A DNA stretch of 44,141 nt, taken from assembly GCA_000969725.1 (NCBI GenBank), contig JXSR01S002365.1. One strand, 5' to 3'. The translations under genes and the position numbers were made by a program. The stretch is from Ophiothrix spiculata. Taxonomy: Eukaryota > Echinodermata > Ophiuroidea > Amphilepidida > Ophiotrichidae. Positions 1-12,036 of this stretch are shown here, in pieces. The notes under the pieces were generated by a model. That model did no database searches, was not told the origin of the DNA, and saw only the letters and a program-made list of their open reading frames with translations. Position 1 is the stretch's first letter, and each line of letters begins with the position of its first letter.

Positions 1-1568
1 CCCCAAGATTTTGATTTTGTTATGCGCATCATTGCGTGAATGTCTGTGCGTCATCGCTGAGGTAACGTAATCATAGTGGTGGTCTGTTTGGAACATGTTC
101 AGTATATGAAACTTTTGTATGTATCATTCGTACATTTGGGCTTTATACAATAATGTGTGACAGAGGCTTTACGGACAAATTATATTAAAGTGACGGTGGT
201 ATAGCTTTTAATTGCATCAACCATTTCTATTTGTATCAACTAGCATTTACATGACAGAGGTAGATAAAGCATGCAGTGACATACAATACAAGGTCGCAAT
301 GATTCTTAATTGACAATGCCAATGCAAAAAAATCGTATTATACATAAATGTGAATGCATTGTGCAATAATTCATCTGGACAACAATTATACTCGATGCAT
401 TTTATGTCTATGGGAGCTTTTGAGATTTTTGACAACAGGGGTCGTGCAGAATGGAAAAGTCGTGAAAATCTCATGGAAAATGGTTTTCATTCTCCAGGCC
501 TAGAAAAGTCATGGAATTTGCACAAATGTCATGAAATTTCAAAATACTGAAGATGTGTATGTACATATAAAACTAATATCACATACAAATATGCAAGAAA
601 AATATTCATTTTTGTTTTCATGGAAAAGTCATGAAATATTTTTTGTGAAGGTTCAGGAACCTTAATTAATGATTAGAATCAAGTGACATTTTCAACGTAT
701 ATTCATTCTTCATTTATCTTTTTAGTAGATACAAAAATAATTGGTTTAAATCAAATCAGGTCATAGATTTAGCACTACACCTTAAAATTAATGAAAAGTG
801 AGAAACTAATTAATTCTGCAATGCAAATAAGACCTTGTATTATGTTGTTCATTAAAGGGCTGATGGTAATTATCCCCAATTAGAGGGATTGCCAGCATCA
901 TGATTCCTATTTGTTTTTCACGCATGACAATTTTTTACTGTCATTGGAACAGCAAGACTATTCAAACTTTCCACTGTGATTTTCTCTTCAAAAAAGAAAA
1001 AGAAATGTTGAAATGAGAGAATTTTTTTATCCCAGTATTTATGGTTACCATTTACCATACATTGATATTGGCTGCTGTGTGCATGGCACTGCTGTGGTGA
1101 TTCAGCTTATCTCAAATTATATCTAATAGGTGTTGAATTTGAACTAAAAAATAAAAAAGAGGAATGTGTCCTTATTTTTTCCAAGACTGATATTTTCAAG
1201 TTATTATAACCAAAGAGAATAAAACCTGGAGAGGAGGCTCAAATATGATAGGGTGAATTTCTGGTTGATGTTTGCTCTATTCAGGAAGTAATTTCTAAAC
1301 AAATTATTCTGTAGATATTTTTGAAAATAATGGGCAATCCCTTTAAACCACCTGTTATCTCGTTATTATAATTGGGGAATCCTTGCATAGGATGTTTTGA
1401 AGATATCCTGTCATTTGTTGGTGATTTACATTAATTTTAAGATCAATTTATTTGGCTTCTCAGGGAGCTGGCTTTAATGTTACAAGCAATATGTCAAGCT
1501 ACAATGGACAACATATTAAATTAAGGTTGGGCCGATCTACCATAGATGACTGGTTTTAAGTAGTGTTA
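1..1568. other. Gene-free AT-rich stretch with short dispersed repeats
   Basis: I see no exon-like open frame. Between about 440 and 650 short motifs of the form atggaaaagtcatgaaa recur at least four times on the plus strand, a known style of dispersed low-order repeat. The rest shows nothing I can name. Confidence 0.5.
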
Positions 1569-1846
1569 GGCCGAAAACATAGTCGGCCTCCAAACAATAT
1601 TTTCGCTATCAAACATTTGGTCGTGATGTCAAAATGACGAGTGACTCCAAACAAAATAACTTCAACACCGAGTTGAGACCAAATAAAATTTCGCGCTAGA
1701 TTGCACATGTTATTGAATTGCCATATACATTGGACCAAATGTTTGTTACCTGTCATACTTTAAATTTGATGGCAAATATTTGGTGACGTCACGACCAAAT
1801 GTTTGGTAGGAAAAATTTTGTTTGGAGGCCAACTATGGTTTCGGCC
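1569..1846. mobile_element. Short inverted-repeat element (MITE), TTA target duplication
   Basis: The left end ggccgaaaacatagtcggcc is mirrored by the right end (ctatggtttcggcc). Homology extends inward through cctccaaaca and accaaacatttggtcgt. TTA occurs at 1566-1568 and 1847-1849. There is no coding capacity. A TTA duplication fits PIF/Harbinger-like elements. A degraded copy lies at 3464-3732. Confidence 0.75.
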
Positions 1847-1980
1847 TTATAATTGCAACATGAAACAAAAATATGCTATTGGCAAGTGGGTATGGCCTAT
1901 GCCATGGGTTTAATTCCAAGGTCGGATATCTTTTTCAATTTTCTTCTTTTATGTAGCTTTAGACAAGCCAATATTAACTC

Positions 1981-2215
1981 ACTGTGGCATAGTGGTTAGA
2001 GTATTGGACTCATAGAGGTTGTGGGTTCAAGCCTCAACCCAGTCACTGCAGTGCTGAGTCCTGATGAGCAAGATCCTTTATCCATATATTGTACCTCCCC
2101 CAGGTGACAGAAGTCACATACTGAAAGGTAAATCAGAGGGAAGGTGGTGATTGGCACCACAGCCATTAGCACATACATTTCGGTTTCAACTTTGTATTTA
2201 CATTAAACACAATTT
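1981..2215 (+). mobile_element. tRNA-derived SINE, family A, near full length
   Basis: An A-box-like segment (tggcatagtggttagag) and a B-box-like segment (gggttcaagcc) are spaced as in a tRNA-derived promoter, followed by a non-tRNA body. The body end (gattggcaccacagccatta then gtttcaacttt) recurs at 19790-19835, defining a family with at least two copies in this window. Confidence 0.75.
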
Positions 2216-2991
2216 CATATTTTATCTGCAGATTTACATAACAATAGTTAGGTACCAATTGTAAAAATTGTGTTTAAAACTTGAATTTTGTTCTGCATTT
2301 CAACCTTAGGTTGAGGGCAATAGGTCAATATGGAGGCTTTGTAAAATATTCCTTTTACATTATCAATTTCTGATCAATTTGAAGAAATTTTAATTATGAA
2401 TCAGATCTGCTGAGTCAAATTAAGTCAAATTACAAGTTCACTAATTTAGAGGGCAGTATTTTTGGTTTTTGCTGGCAACAGACGACATTGGTTGTGCTCA
2501 CTTTCAGTGTGGCAACAGGAACTGATTTTCTCGGCAGTGCAACAGGGCTTTGGAAAATTACATGTACGAGATTTTTTTAAGAATATATTGCCTCATAGTA
2601 AAATTAGACACTATGAGAATAATTCTGAATGAAAATGTCTGCAAACTGTGAAAATGGCTTAAATGATGAACAACCATTAGCCAATCAAATCATGAGAATC
2701 TTTTTTTATATGAGTATGAGGTCTAAAGATATGTTTACAATGCATTCAAATTAGTGTCAGTAAATTCCGCCCAAAATTTGAGATCTGTATATTGCATTAT
2801 CACCTTCAGCTATTTGATCAATTATGATTTTAAGAATCAGGTGTAATAGTATAATTATTTGTACAGTGTTAAAGTTGATTTTGGATGTAAAAATTAATCT
2901 GAGGTTTTTTCCCCAAGTCAGTTTTGGCTCCAGGTCTGTAGGTAAGACATCGTTTATGATAAATGATACCTTGTACAAAGTTTCAAGACTC

Positions 2992-3225
2992 GTCATGTGA
3001 GTGCAAGAAAGTCGTATCTGCAATAGCTGCCATTTGTCATAAATTTGCATTGTACATTCTTGGGTCAGTGGCTCTTGAAATGGTTTTTTAGGTGACACCG
3101 TCACCTGAAAAACCACATAATGATAGAGAAAATTTGAGGGATTTTGCACATCCTACTGCTTTGTTATGAAATAAAAATAACATATGGCAGCCATTGCAGA
3201 TGCGACTTTCTTGCACTCACATGAC
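2992..3225. mobile_element. Foldback element, copy 1
   Basis: The left arm gtcatgtgagtgcaagaaag and the right arm ctttcttgcactcacatgac are inverted, with pairing continuing through tcgtatctgcaatagctgcc. A second copy at 28607-28869 shares both arms. There is no coding content. Confidence 0.75.
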
Positions 3226-3463
3226 AAAGTTTTTTATTTGTTACTAATGCATATTGATCAGCGACTGGTACCAAGTATGACGCTCATTCAGTTTTTAGTA
3301 TATTCTGGCCCAGTTTCAGATGATCACCATAAAATGAACTTTTAGATAAAAAAAAAGAATATAATTAATTTTTGTGATGCATTCCTTATAATATTTGTTT
3401 GTAGATCAAGTCATATACATGTATACCAGTCTCTTATCGGTGCAGATTAGTAAAATATGGGTT

Positions 3464-3732
3464 AGGCTATGCTTGGCCTCCACATAGATTTTTAGCTACC
3501 AAACATTTGGTCGTGGCGTTAAACTGACAAGTGACTCCAAATAAAATGACTCCAAAACCGAGTTAAAAACAGATTAAACTTTGTGCTAAAATGCACATGC
3601 GTTGAATTGAATCAAGTTGAAGTCCTTGAACCAGCATCAAATGTTTGTTACTGGTCTATATTAATTTGATCATATTTATTTGGTGATGACACAACCAAAT
3701 GTTTGGTAGTGAAAGATTTGTGGGACCCTACT
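3464..3732. mobile_element. Degraded copy of the 1569-1846 element
   Basis: It shares accaaacatttggtcgt, gtgactccaaa, gcacatg, aaatgtttgttac and accaaatgtttggtag in the same order as 1569-1846. The termini are worn (ttaggctatgcttggcctcc on the left, tgtgggaccctac on the right). Confidence 0.65.
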
Positions 3733-5312
3733 ATTTTAAGTTTTGCCAAAAAGAAAAATACAACATTTATTATGCCACGAAATATCTGGTCCAAAGATTA
3801 AGCTAAACCAATCAGATATACACAATTCAATGATGTTTAATATCAATACCAAAGTCAATGGACAATTTCTCAGACAGTGTAAACAAAAATGCAGAATACA
3901 TACCTCTGGTCATATTTTTTGAGGTCGGGCCCATTTGCGTTACAACTCACTCACTTCATCCATACTTAACTCCCTCCTGGTAATGGTTGATTAGAGATAA
4001 TAAACACCATTATTTGGCTATTATTTTTAATTGATTTTACAGACTAATACATTATCTTCAAAATCATACCAAAATTATAACATTTCATACAATTTTTGAA
4101 AAGTTATATAAGATTTGATGCACAATGTACATATCTCATCCACACCAACCGCATTTATGCCCGTTTTGATTTCAGGCTAAATTAGCTTATTGACTTTAAC
4201 TTGTTATTAGCGTTAATGATCAACTTTATTCGGGTTTAATTCCAACTTGATTTTGATAAACAATAACCAGCCTTTGAAATCAAATCAGATTTATGACACT
4301 TCAATGGATTTTTAAGAAGATATGACACAAGAAATGATTCACAATTTTCATGATGCCTCATCCACACCCGCCTCCACCCTGGCTAATTAGCTTTAACAGG
4401 TTATTAAGCCTACTTAATCACTTCATTTTGGGTTCTATTCTTAATTTCTTGAAAGTCAAATAAATTGTCTTTAAAATGATACCAAAATTAAAACATTTCA
4501 TGGGATTGCTGAAAAGATATGACAAAATTTATGCATAAATCATTCTCAATGTAACAAATCCACCTTTTATGGGTGCCCACATTAAAAAGGATGACCATCT
4601 AGTAATTGCATGTAGAGCAAAAACTTGATATTAAAACCCTACCATGCATTTTTGTTTAAATTGTTTGAAACATTGTAGCAATGACTTTAAAAATACTATT
4701 TTTATACTATTGTTTTTTAATATGCATGTTACCACAAATCCATTATTGTTGAATAATTATTATGTAAAAACACCAAAAGATTATTGGTCCATATGTTTGA
4801 TACCTTCCTCAACCTTTACTAGATCTACTGCATAGGGAAGTAGGATATACTGTGATTATACAGAGTGTATCAGAATACCATACAAGGTGTGTCAGAATGC
4901 CATGTTTGAATTCAGTTTTCTTAAAATTCAATTGAATTTGAGAAAGCAAATGTGCTTCGAATATGAACTGATATTGGTAATGGTGTAGTTAAGGACCCAG
5001 TTCAAAATAAGGAATAAAAGTCAGTGATTCATTAAGTGAAGCAACCCCAACAAGCTTAAATATAAAAAGCTCCTGTACTCTATAAACAACAATGTCTAAA
5101 GGAGATTACGACTTATGATGGAAATTATGGGATTAGGTATAACGTAAAGACAGCTTTTGAAAAAGTTTGAATAAATCGTCATCAATGTTTTGGGATTAAA
5201 ACTGCTAAAAATGCTCTCAGATTTCACAAATTAACCTGTAGCGCAAGAAACTTTGTTTCTATCATCAGAAATCAATGTTTAAATGTTGGACAGATTGTGA
5301 AGTTTTGAAATT
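3733..5312. other. Gene-free AT-rich stretch
   Basis: No supported gene or clear element. Around 4020-4560 similar sentences recur (caaaatcataccaaaattat, cattttcatgggattgc, gaaaagatatgacaaaattt), hinting at an old tandem duplication of roughly 150-250 bases. Confidence 0.35.
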
Positions 5313-5851
5313 AAAGGGACTAGCCTAGATTCGACTTAGAATTAAAAACTTATGGAAATGCTCTAAATAAAGCTTAAAAGTGTAGTATTAGCCAAACAAA
5401 TACAACAATTTACACAGAAATGGCTCAAATTGAGAGATAAATAATTTGCATTATATCATTCTTTGATGGTGGTGTGACTATCTTGTGTTTTCTGAATCCT
5501 AAATTTGTACCTCAGATCTGGATTTACCAGATAAAAAATCAAACAAAACTCTTAGAGATAATTTAATACATATTAATAGAGAAACAATTTCATCAAAAAT
5601 AGTTTTTTTACCCATCACGTGTGTAGAAACAAAATCTTTTTAAATTTTGAAACTAGAAACACTGTTTTCACATCTTTTTTTTTCGCCGGCAAAAAAAATC
5701 GAAGCGGGTATAGAATTGCAATTTTCTCCAATATTCCTCAAAACCACGGAAAACTGCTTGTAGGTTATATTACTATAAACATGTTCTACCGATTCATGTA
5801 AAAAATAATGTAGGTAAAAAACTTGTTGGAAGAATCTAGGCCATTCCCTTT
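5313..5851. mobile_element. Inverted-repeat element, about 540 bp
   Basis: The left terminus ttaaagggactagcctagat is mirrored at the right terminus (aatctaggccattccctttaa). No transposase is visible. A reversed, truncated relative lies at 41457-41700, sharing cacagaaatggc and aatgctctaaataaagct. Confidence 0.65.
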
Positions 5852-5853
5852 AA

Positions 5854-7270
5854 GTGTGAAAGTAAGCCAACCGTAGCCATTTGTTAATATCATCGCCATT
5901 TCTGAACTTTTTATAAGACACTTGCTGATTTTTGTTTTGTATGTTTGGTGGATTGGTTGAATGTTGCAATAGTAAAATATACATAAAATGTTGGTGATTG
6001 CATAAGCTGGACATTTGAACCTAAAAATGTAGGTTAAATTGCTTCTTGACAAGTTCACCTCGGTTCCTGAACATACATTGGATTTAATGGAAACCCAAAT
6101 GGATTTAGAATTATTTTGGTTGATTTTAATTTAGTGATTTATTCCATATTATCAACATGGTCTTAAACCACACAATTACCCTGATTCTATGTAATATATA
6201 CATACTGTCAATGTTGTCTAATTATACCTGTTTGTTTTTATATGAGGAATATTTTGAGAGGGCCTGTATGCTTAGCCTTATCAAGGCATTAGGCCAACGA
6301 AACACCTATTTATGTGCATGAGGATCAAAAATAATAAAGCTAGAGACAATTTTTAGAACTGATATGTAGATGAAATCACTCAGAACCCAAATATGGTAAA
6401 TCAAATGTTGGTCGCTAGAGGTGCCCATAACAGTGATAAATCTTGACTACTCAAGTTAGCTCTGAGTCGATCATGTGAACTTGTGTGGTTCAGTAAAATT
6501 TCCGTTTTGAAAGCAAGAGGTCTGGGGTTCAAGTCCCAACAGGTCCTGAATTTTTCACCATCCATTATGAGACGATAGATGACAGTTTAAAGTTTTTTTT
6601 TAATTTACCAGTGTATGAAAATGTTATTTGTTATAAATTATTGTGAGACACCCTGCATATTGCAATATTTGTAAATAGTTCTTATCAACAGACATAGCTC
6701 AAAATACATGTTAAGCTATAATGAGGGTTAATGCAAACATTTACTACCTATAAATAGCCTCTGCAATGTATTTTTCTATTGGACACAATAGTATGGAGTC
6801 TATTTTGTGGAAAAACTACAATTGGACAATATTTCTTTTGAATACTGCCAATTAGTATTTTTTAAGGACAGATTGATTAATGAATGATTCCATCCATCAA
6901 TATATTATGAGGGTGTGATGTTTTAGAGGTTGAATCATTATACACTATCCAAAACAGTGTGATCAATTTATCGTCTTGTCGTGCTTGTCAGAAATTTTCC
7001 AAGTATTACAAGGTCGAGGTTAGATCATGACTTTAAGAACACGGCAGACAGACTAATAACAGCGTAAATCAGGTTTATTTTTCAACAAAACCACCTTGGT
7101 AAAAATAAGTTTGAATGTCTGTTAATATGTTCTTGGTTTTCATCAATTTGAGTAAAATGATCTCTTGAGATTATCATACCGAGTATTTTTGTGCTAAACC
7201 GTTGTTGTATTATGTCAACAAGGTCTTGAATCGACAATCATATAGATTTAAACACAAAACCATCAATGTA
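5854..7270. other. Gene-free stretch with a tRNA-like fragment near 6480-6560
   Basis: A plus-strand fragment, ttgtgtggttcagtaaa then ggttcaagtcccaac, resembles A and B boxes of a decayed tRNA-derived SINE. Nothing else is recognised. Confidence 0.3.
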
Positions 7271-7601
7271 AGGCCCAAAAAAATAATTGTCGTGTTGCCC
7301 TTTTGGGGAAAAACTTTAAAGTCGGTCGGGGTTCTTTTTTTTTTACTTTCCCCGAAGCAGATTTTAAGCTTAAAAATTTCTAATGCATGTGTAAGTCATA
7401 TGATGACATAGCAAGATCATTTTAAGTTATATTTCTGACATTACACCAAAGATTTGTTAATTTAACACATTTATTGTGAGTTTCTGTGCCAGAAACAGTA
7501 AATTTAATAGAAAAAAATTGTTAAAAAAAAAAAAATCCAGACCCAATTTTTGCCAGATTTTGGGTTGGTCGGAAAAGGGCAGCACAACAATTTCTTAAGC
7601 C
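7271..7601. mobile_element. Inverted-repeat element, about 330 bp
   Basis: The left end aggcccaaaaaaataattgt then cgtgttgccctttt is mirrored by the right end (aaaagggcagcacaacaatt then tcttaagcct). No coding content. Confidence 0.6.
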
Positions 7602-7923
7602 TAAAGAGTGGGTCATCATTCTTTGCACAAAATCGATCATGTCACTTTGGAAATGCAGGGTGCCGGTCGTATTTTGATATTATAGGGCCCTGCAGTCTGG
7701 ATTCTTATTAACATTGTCCAAGGAATTGTGGCATCGAGTTTAGAATACTTAAAGGGGCATTGGACAAAATTTTATTTGTGGATGATTTACACTTCATATG
7801 TTAGATGCTAAAAGTCAATTAAAAGATATCTGGAAAATTTTGATTAAAACCTTCAGAAATGTCAAAAATTTGAATTTTATTTTGTTTGTTGATCTTGGGT
7901 ATGAGGCTTTTCTCTAAACAAAT

Positions 7924-8457
7924 GTGATGGCTCACCCCGAAAGGGTAGACTTTGCAGATGATATCAATTTTGATTTTATCATTTCATCTGTTGCAGCATT
8001 TTCTAAGCTTTAAAATGACACTTTACTTGTTGAAATGGGCTATTCCAGAAATTAACTGTACACCCCCTAAAGAAGGCATCCATATTTTTTCTGGAAAAGT
8101 TGTGAATTCCAGGTTTGATATTTCCATGCCTTCTGTAGGGGTATGTTCCATCTAAAGACAGACAATTGGTAATTCTTGTGTCTTCTTTATCCATTTGATC
8201 AAAAAATTGTGAATATTTTGGGAATATGCATTAAATTGGCGAAAATATCCATGCCTTCTTTACCATCATGGAGGGAAAACATTGATTTATTTTGGGATTT
8301 CCCACTGAGAAATTCATGCAAAATATTTGGGAATCCCATGCCTTCTTTAGGGGGTGTACCATTAATTTCTGGAAAAGCCCAATTGATAAAGGCGATCAAA
8401 TTTTACAACAGAATATTTTTGCCCCCCCCCCCCCCACTTTTTCGGTTGAGTCATCAC
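7924..8457. mobile_element. Nested inverted-repeat element inside 7752-8797
   Basis: The ends gtgatggctcaccccgaaag and (reverse) gtgatgactcaaccgaaaaa are similar. The segment has no counterpart in the sister copy at 12037-12651. It includes a run of C at about 8421-8435 and encloses a further element. Confidence 0.55.
8037..8380. mobile_element. Innermost nested element (third level)
   Basis: The ends gggctattccagaaattaac and (reverse) gggcttttccagaaattaat, followed inward by acaccccctaaagaaggcat on both sides, form a terminal inverted repeat of about 45 bases. It contains two more ccatgccttct-type segments. Confidence 0.6.
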
Positions 8458-9445
8458 GTATGTATTGATGCTATATATCAAGAAAGAGCCAAAGATTTGT
8501 TTGTAAAACACTAATTTCACATCACAGATTGCAGATAAATCAAAAGAAATTTGGAGTTTGTATTAGATCTCCTGAAATAGCAAAATTTAAAAATTCAACT
8601 ATAGAGGGCAGTATTTATCATTGTCAACAATGATAATTAAAAATAACAAGATATCTAAATATTTTGATATATAGGGTTTGAATTTGACAATGAAACTTTG
8701 CATTCTGTCATTACTGCTAATGCTTCAAATGATGCAAAAATCTCAAAACGCTCGTAGAAAAGTTTTGGAGATGATGCTGAACTTGTCCAATGCCCCTTAA
8801 GTACAGGTGAATACGCCAATGATGGTTACCATGTGGACAATTGTCAAATATATTACCATGTATATGATACCTAATGTGATCATCTAAATAAAAAAAAATA
8901 TGTTTATTTAATGCACCACGTGTAATTTTCAATTTCATATTTCTTTGTTCATTATCATCCATTATCACACTGTGTTTATGAAGGTTGAACCTGGTGGCAT
9001 AACCAGATGTACTCCTGGTGCAGACATCATAAATATTTGTTGGATGTTAGGTTGTCGATCGCCAATGTCGGTAGATTTGTACCCTTGATGGTAAGTTTAA
9101 ATTTAGTGATATCATAAGTAGATAAATCAAAATCAGAAAATTATTGTTGTTTGAAAAGAAAAGTTTGGGCAAACGTGTAACTTATTTATTTTGAAAGCTC
9201 CAGTAAAAAAAAATTGGGGTAGCTCTAAGGTCTCATACATCGGTTGTTAGTAAAACCCAAAAAGAGTGCACCGGCTATATTGAAAGTCTGCCTGTGCAAC
9301 GATTTTGAATCATTTTTTTTTTAATGTTTGCTATTCTTTGTTTTTCTAATAAAACATCTGACATACTGTAATGGTAGGGAGGGCAAATGTACTTGCCAAA
9401 AATGGAAAAAGGTTGAATTTGGCTCAAATTTGTACATTATTTAAG

Positions 9446-10046
9446 AACAATTGGTAGATTTTAACGGTTTGCCGTCGGACAAGTTTTGAACTGTCAAGCT
9501 TTCGTCAGGAGTAGCTCTGACTTCTTCAGGACAAATTTTATTATAAAGACATGTGGGCCGTCACTTCCCACTGATGACTGTGGTTACTTCTCGATCAGGT
9601 ATCAATCTGTTCGGTCGGAGACTTAATAGGCAAGGGGCAGCCTATCATTTGAACACACATTAGAGGTATAGGGGCAACCTACTTTTGTGCAAATAACTGT
9701 TGGCAAGGGGCAGCCTTCAGAAAGACTCTTTTAAGAGCCATGAATATCTCATAAGAACAACGCATTAGAGGTTAGGGGCAAACTACTTTTGTGTGAACCT
9801 GTTGGCAAGGGGTAGCCTTCAGAAAGGCTCTTTTCAGAGCCACCACAATTTCAAAGAGGTGATCTGCTTTTAACACTATTGGCAAGGGGCAGCCTTCAGT
9901 GAATGGCTCATGCGAGTCATCAGTGGAAAGTGACCGCCCACATGTCTTTATAATATTTGTCCTGAAGAAGTCAGAGCTACTCCTGACGAAAGCTTGACAG
10001 TTCAAAACTTGTCCGACGGCGAACCCGTTAAAATCTACCAATTGTT
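9446..10046. mobile_element. Inverted-repeat element with internal direct repeats
   Basis: Arms of about 130 bases are inverted: aacaattggtagattttaac at the left and its complement at the right, continuing through gaactgtcaagctttcgtca and acatgtgggc. Between the arms ggcaaggggcagcc occurs near 9629, 9703, 9804 (one mismatch) and 9881. Confidence 0.75.
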
Positions 10047-10520
10047 ATGAATTCTCGTTGTAAAAGCCTTTCTCAAAATTTAAAAAAAAATTATTTGGGA
10101 AATTTTAATTTTTTTGCATTCCCAGTAGAAATCATTCCCAGTATGATTGAAATCATTAAATTTCCTTAACTCATGAAAATCGGAGCGCATCCAATGTGCA
10201 TTAAAAGTAAGTGAATCACCGCGGCCGATATGAAAAGTCAGCATTTTCACATTAACATGCTGTCTAACTGCATTGCCAATAAAGATGTGTGCACTCAATC
10301 TGTGTTGCGAGTTGCACACTCAGTATAGGAAATTTAATGATTTCAATAATAGATTGTAGAGCCTCTTATCAAGGTTCCAGGTTCATTTTTGAGGAAGAAA
10401 TTATCAATGAAAACTATAACACACAATTTACAATATAGGAATCCTTTAATCACCACGGAAGCTGCATGAAATCTCATAATTTACATTTTTTATGTGTTTT
10501 GTTTTTACATTAGAAATCTA

Positions 10521-11750
10521 GGGCCGTATTCTCGAAAGATGTTTACGATAACCAATGTTTAAATCATGATTTAAACGATAAAAAAGATAATCGTAATTCT
10601 CAAAGACTGACCAAATGTAATCACCGTCTAAATTTTTTAAAACTGCTCTAAAATGTGTTTAAAACTAAACTAGGTCGGGGGTAGTTTCAGGCGTGTTTAA
10701 ATTTCATTTTCATCGTGCTTTAAGCTTTAAAAATGCAATTACGTTAATGAATGTTTGAAAATGATGTCATGGACATGACCATGACGAATAATAAACACTC
10801 ACATTATGTTCTTTATGAAAATATACCTTAAATTGTTATTGTAAACATGGTAGTACTTCTAGCTATTGTTTAGCGTAGGTCTTCATATTCACGTTTTCAA
10901 CACTGTACAGAGGCATCACTTCATTAACTTAAACAAGCTGTGTAATTGATGGAGCGAAGAATTGAGTAGGGCCTACTATTAATTCAACTAAACTCTGCAT
11001 CAAAAGTTCTTACCCACGATTTTGACACGCCTGAAGATGAATGAACGTTTTTCTGGTAATTTTTGGCACACCAACCAAGTCTAATCAATCAGTGTAGTCA
11101 GAATGTATCAAGTTCTTTAACATGTGATTCGGAATTGCAAAGAACGGATGATTTTAAAAATTTACTTCTGAATTCAATTGTTGTAAATTCCTGAACAATA
11201 CACTGAGGATAAACCACAAACACCATGACTGCCTACCGCAAGTAGCCGGGATCAATAACACTAGGATTCGCTCCACAGCGCAGGCTATTTAATTCATCGT
11301 GATGGCACACGGTAGCATTATTGACCCGTTGTTTACCGTATTAACAATTACATCAATTTACAACAATTGAATTCAATTAAGAGGTAAATTTTTAAAATCA
11401 TTCATTCTTTGCAAATTGGTATCGCATGTTAAAGAACTTGAAACATTCTGACAGCAAATTGATGAGACTTGGTCGTTGTGCCAAAAAGTATTAGAAAAAC
11501 GTTCATTCAATTCATCTGCAGGCGTGTCAAAATCATGGGTAAGAACTTATGACGCGGAGTTTACATAAAGGTCACTAGTGCATCTTTATGTGCAGAGTTC
11601 AGTGGATGATATTTGTAAGTTTTAAATATTGTTGTTTACTAGACGCGCTGTTTAAATATTTACCAAGCATTTAGCTAAAATCAGATTTTAACTAAATGCA
11701 TTTTATGTCTAACCAACGTTTAGATAAACATTGTTCGAGAATACTGGCCT
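10521..11750. mobile_element. Large palindromic (foldback) element, 1.23 kb, TA target duplication
   Basis: The ends gggccgtattctcgaaagat and, reversed, aggccagtattctcgaacaa are flanked by TA at 10519-10520 and 11751-11752. Inverted similarity continues deep inward: ttcttacccacgattttgac at the left against gtcaaaatcatgggtaagaa at the right, and gaattcaattgttgtaaat against atttacaacaattgaattc. The centre is near 11290. No coding capacity. Confidence 0.8.
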
Positions 11751-12036
11751 TAATGTTCTATAATTTACTGAAACAATGTGAATATTATAATATTCATTAT
11801 AATATATATAAATATGGATGGATTCAGAATGTGCAAAGACAATATGGTGAATAATGGACGGAATATTTTCACAAAATAGCATTGTGAATAATGGACGGAA
11901 TATTTTCAGCGAAAGCATGGTTACTCTGTTGCATGAAATCAGAAAGTATAAATAGTGATTTACATATTCCACATTGTCTCTCGTGCCATAAATTTGATGA
12001 ACAAATTTGAAGCATCACAAATCTTTTTAAGAATTA

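Larger units (their letters stand above)
7752..8797. mobile_element. TA-flanked inverted-repeat element, copy 1, carrying two nested elements
   Basis: The ends aaggggcattggacaa and ttgtccaatgcccct are inverted, with TA at 7750-7751 and 8798-8799. The outer parts align with the copy at 12037-12651 (atttacacttcatat, gttgatctt, gattgcagataaatcaaaag, cagtatttatc). About 530 bases in the middle are absent from copy 2 and represent later insertions. Confidence 0.75.

Noticed and set aside
850..1390. Possible inverted-repeat element with attatccccaattagaggg and aattggggaat ends
   Set aside because: Matching parts are split by unmatched sequence and no target duplication is visible; too weak to call.
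2757..3149. Minus-strand open frame of 130 codons
   Set aside because: It lies over the foldback element 2992-3225 and flank; no family resemblance or splice context.
8421..8435. Poly-C run as a regulatory site
   Set aside because: Simple homopolymer inside a nested element; similar C or G runs occur near 27750 and 43000 without context.
8176..8514. Plus-strand open frame of 112 codons
   Set aside because: It spans the end of nested inverted-repeat elements and a poly-C run; no coding features.
9772..10041. Minus-strand open frame of 89 codons
   Set aside because: It lies within the inverted-repeat element 9446-10046, mostly in its right arm and direct repeats.
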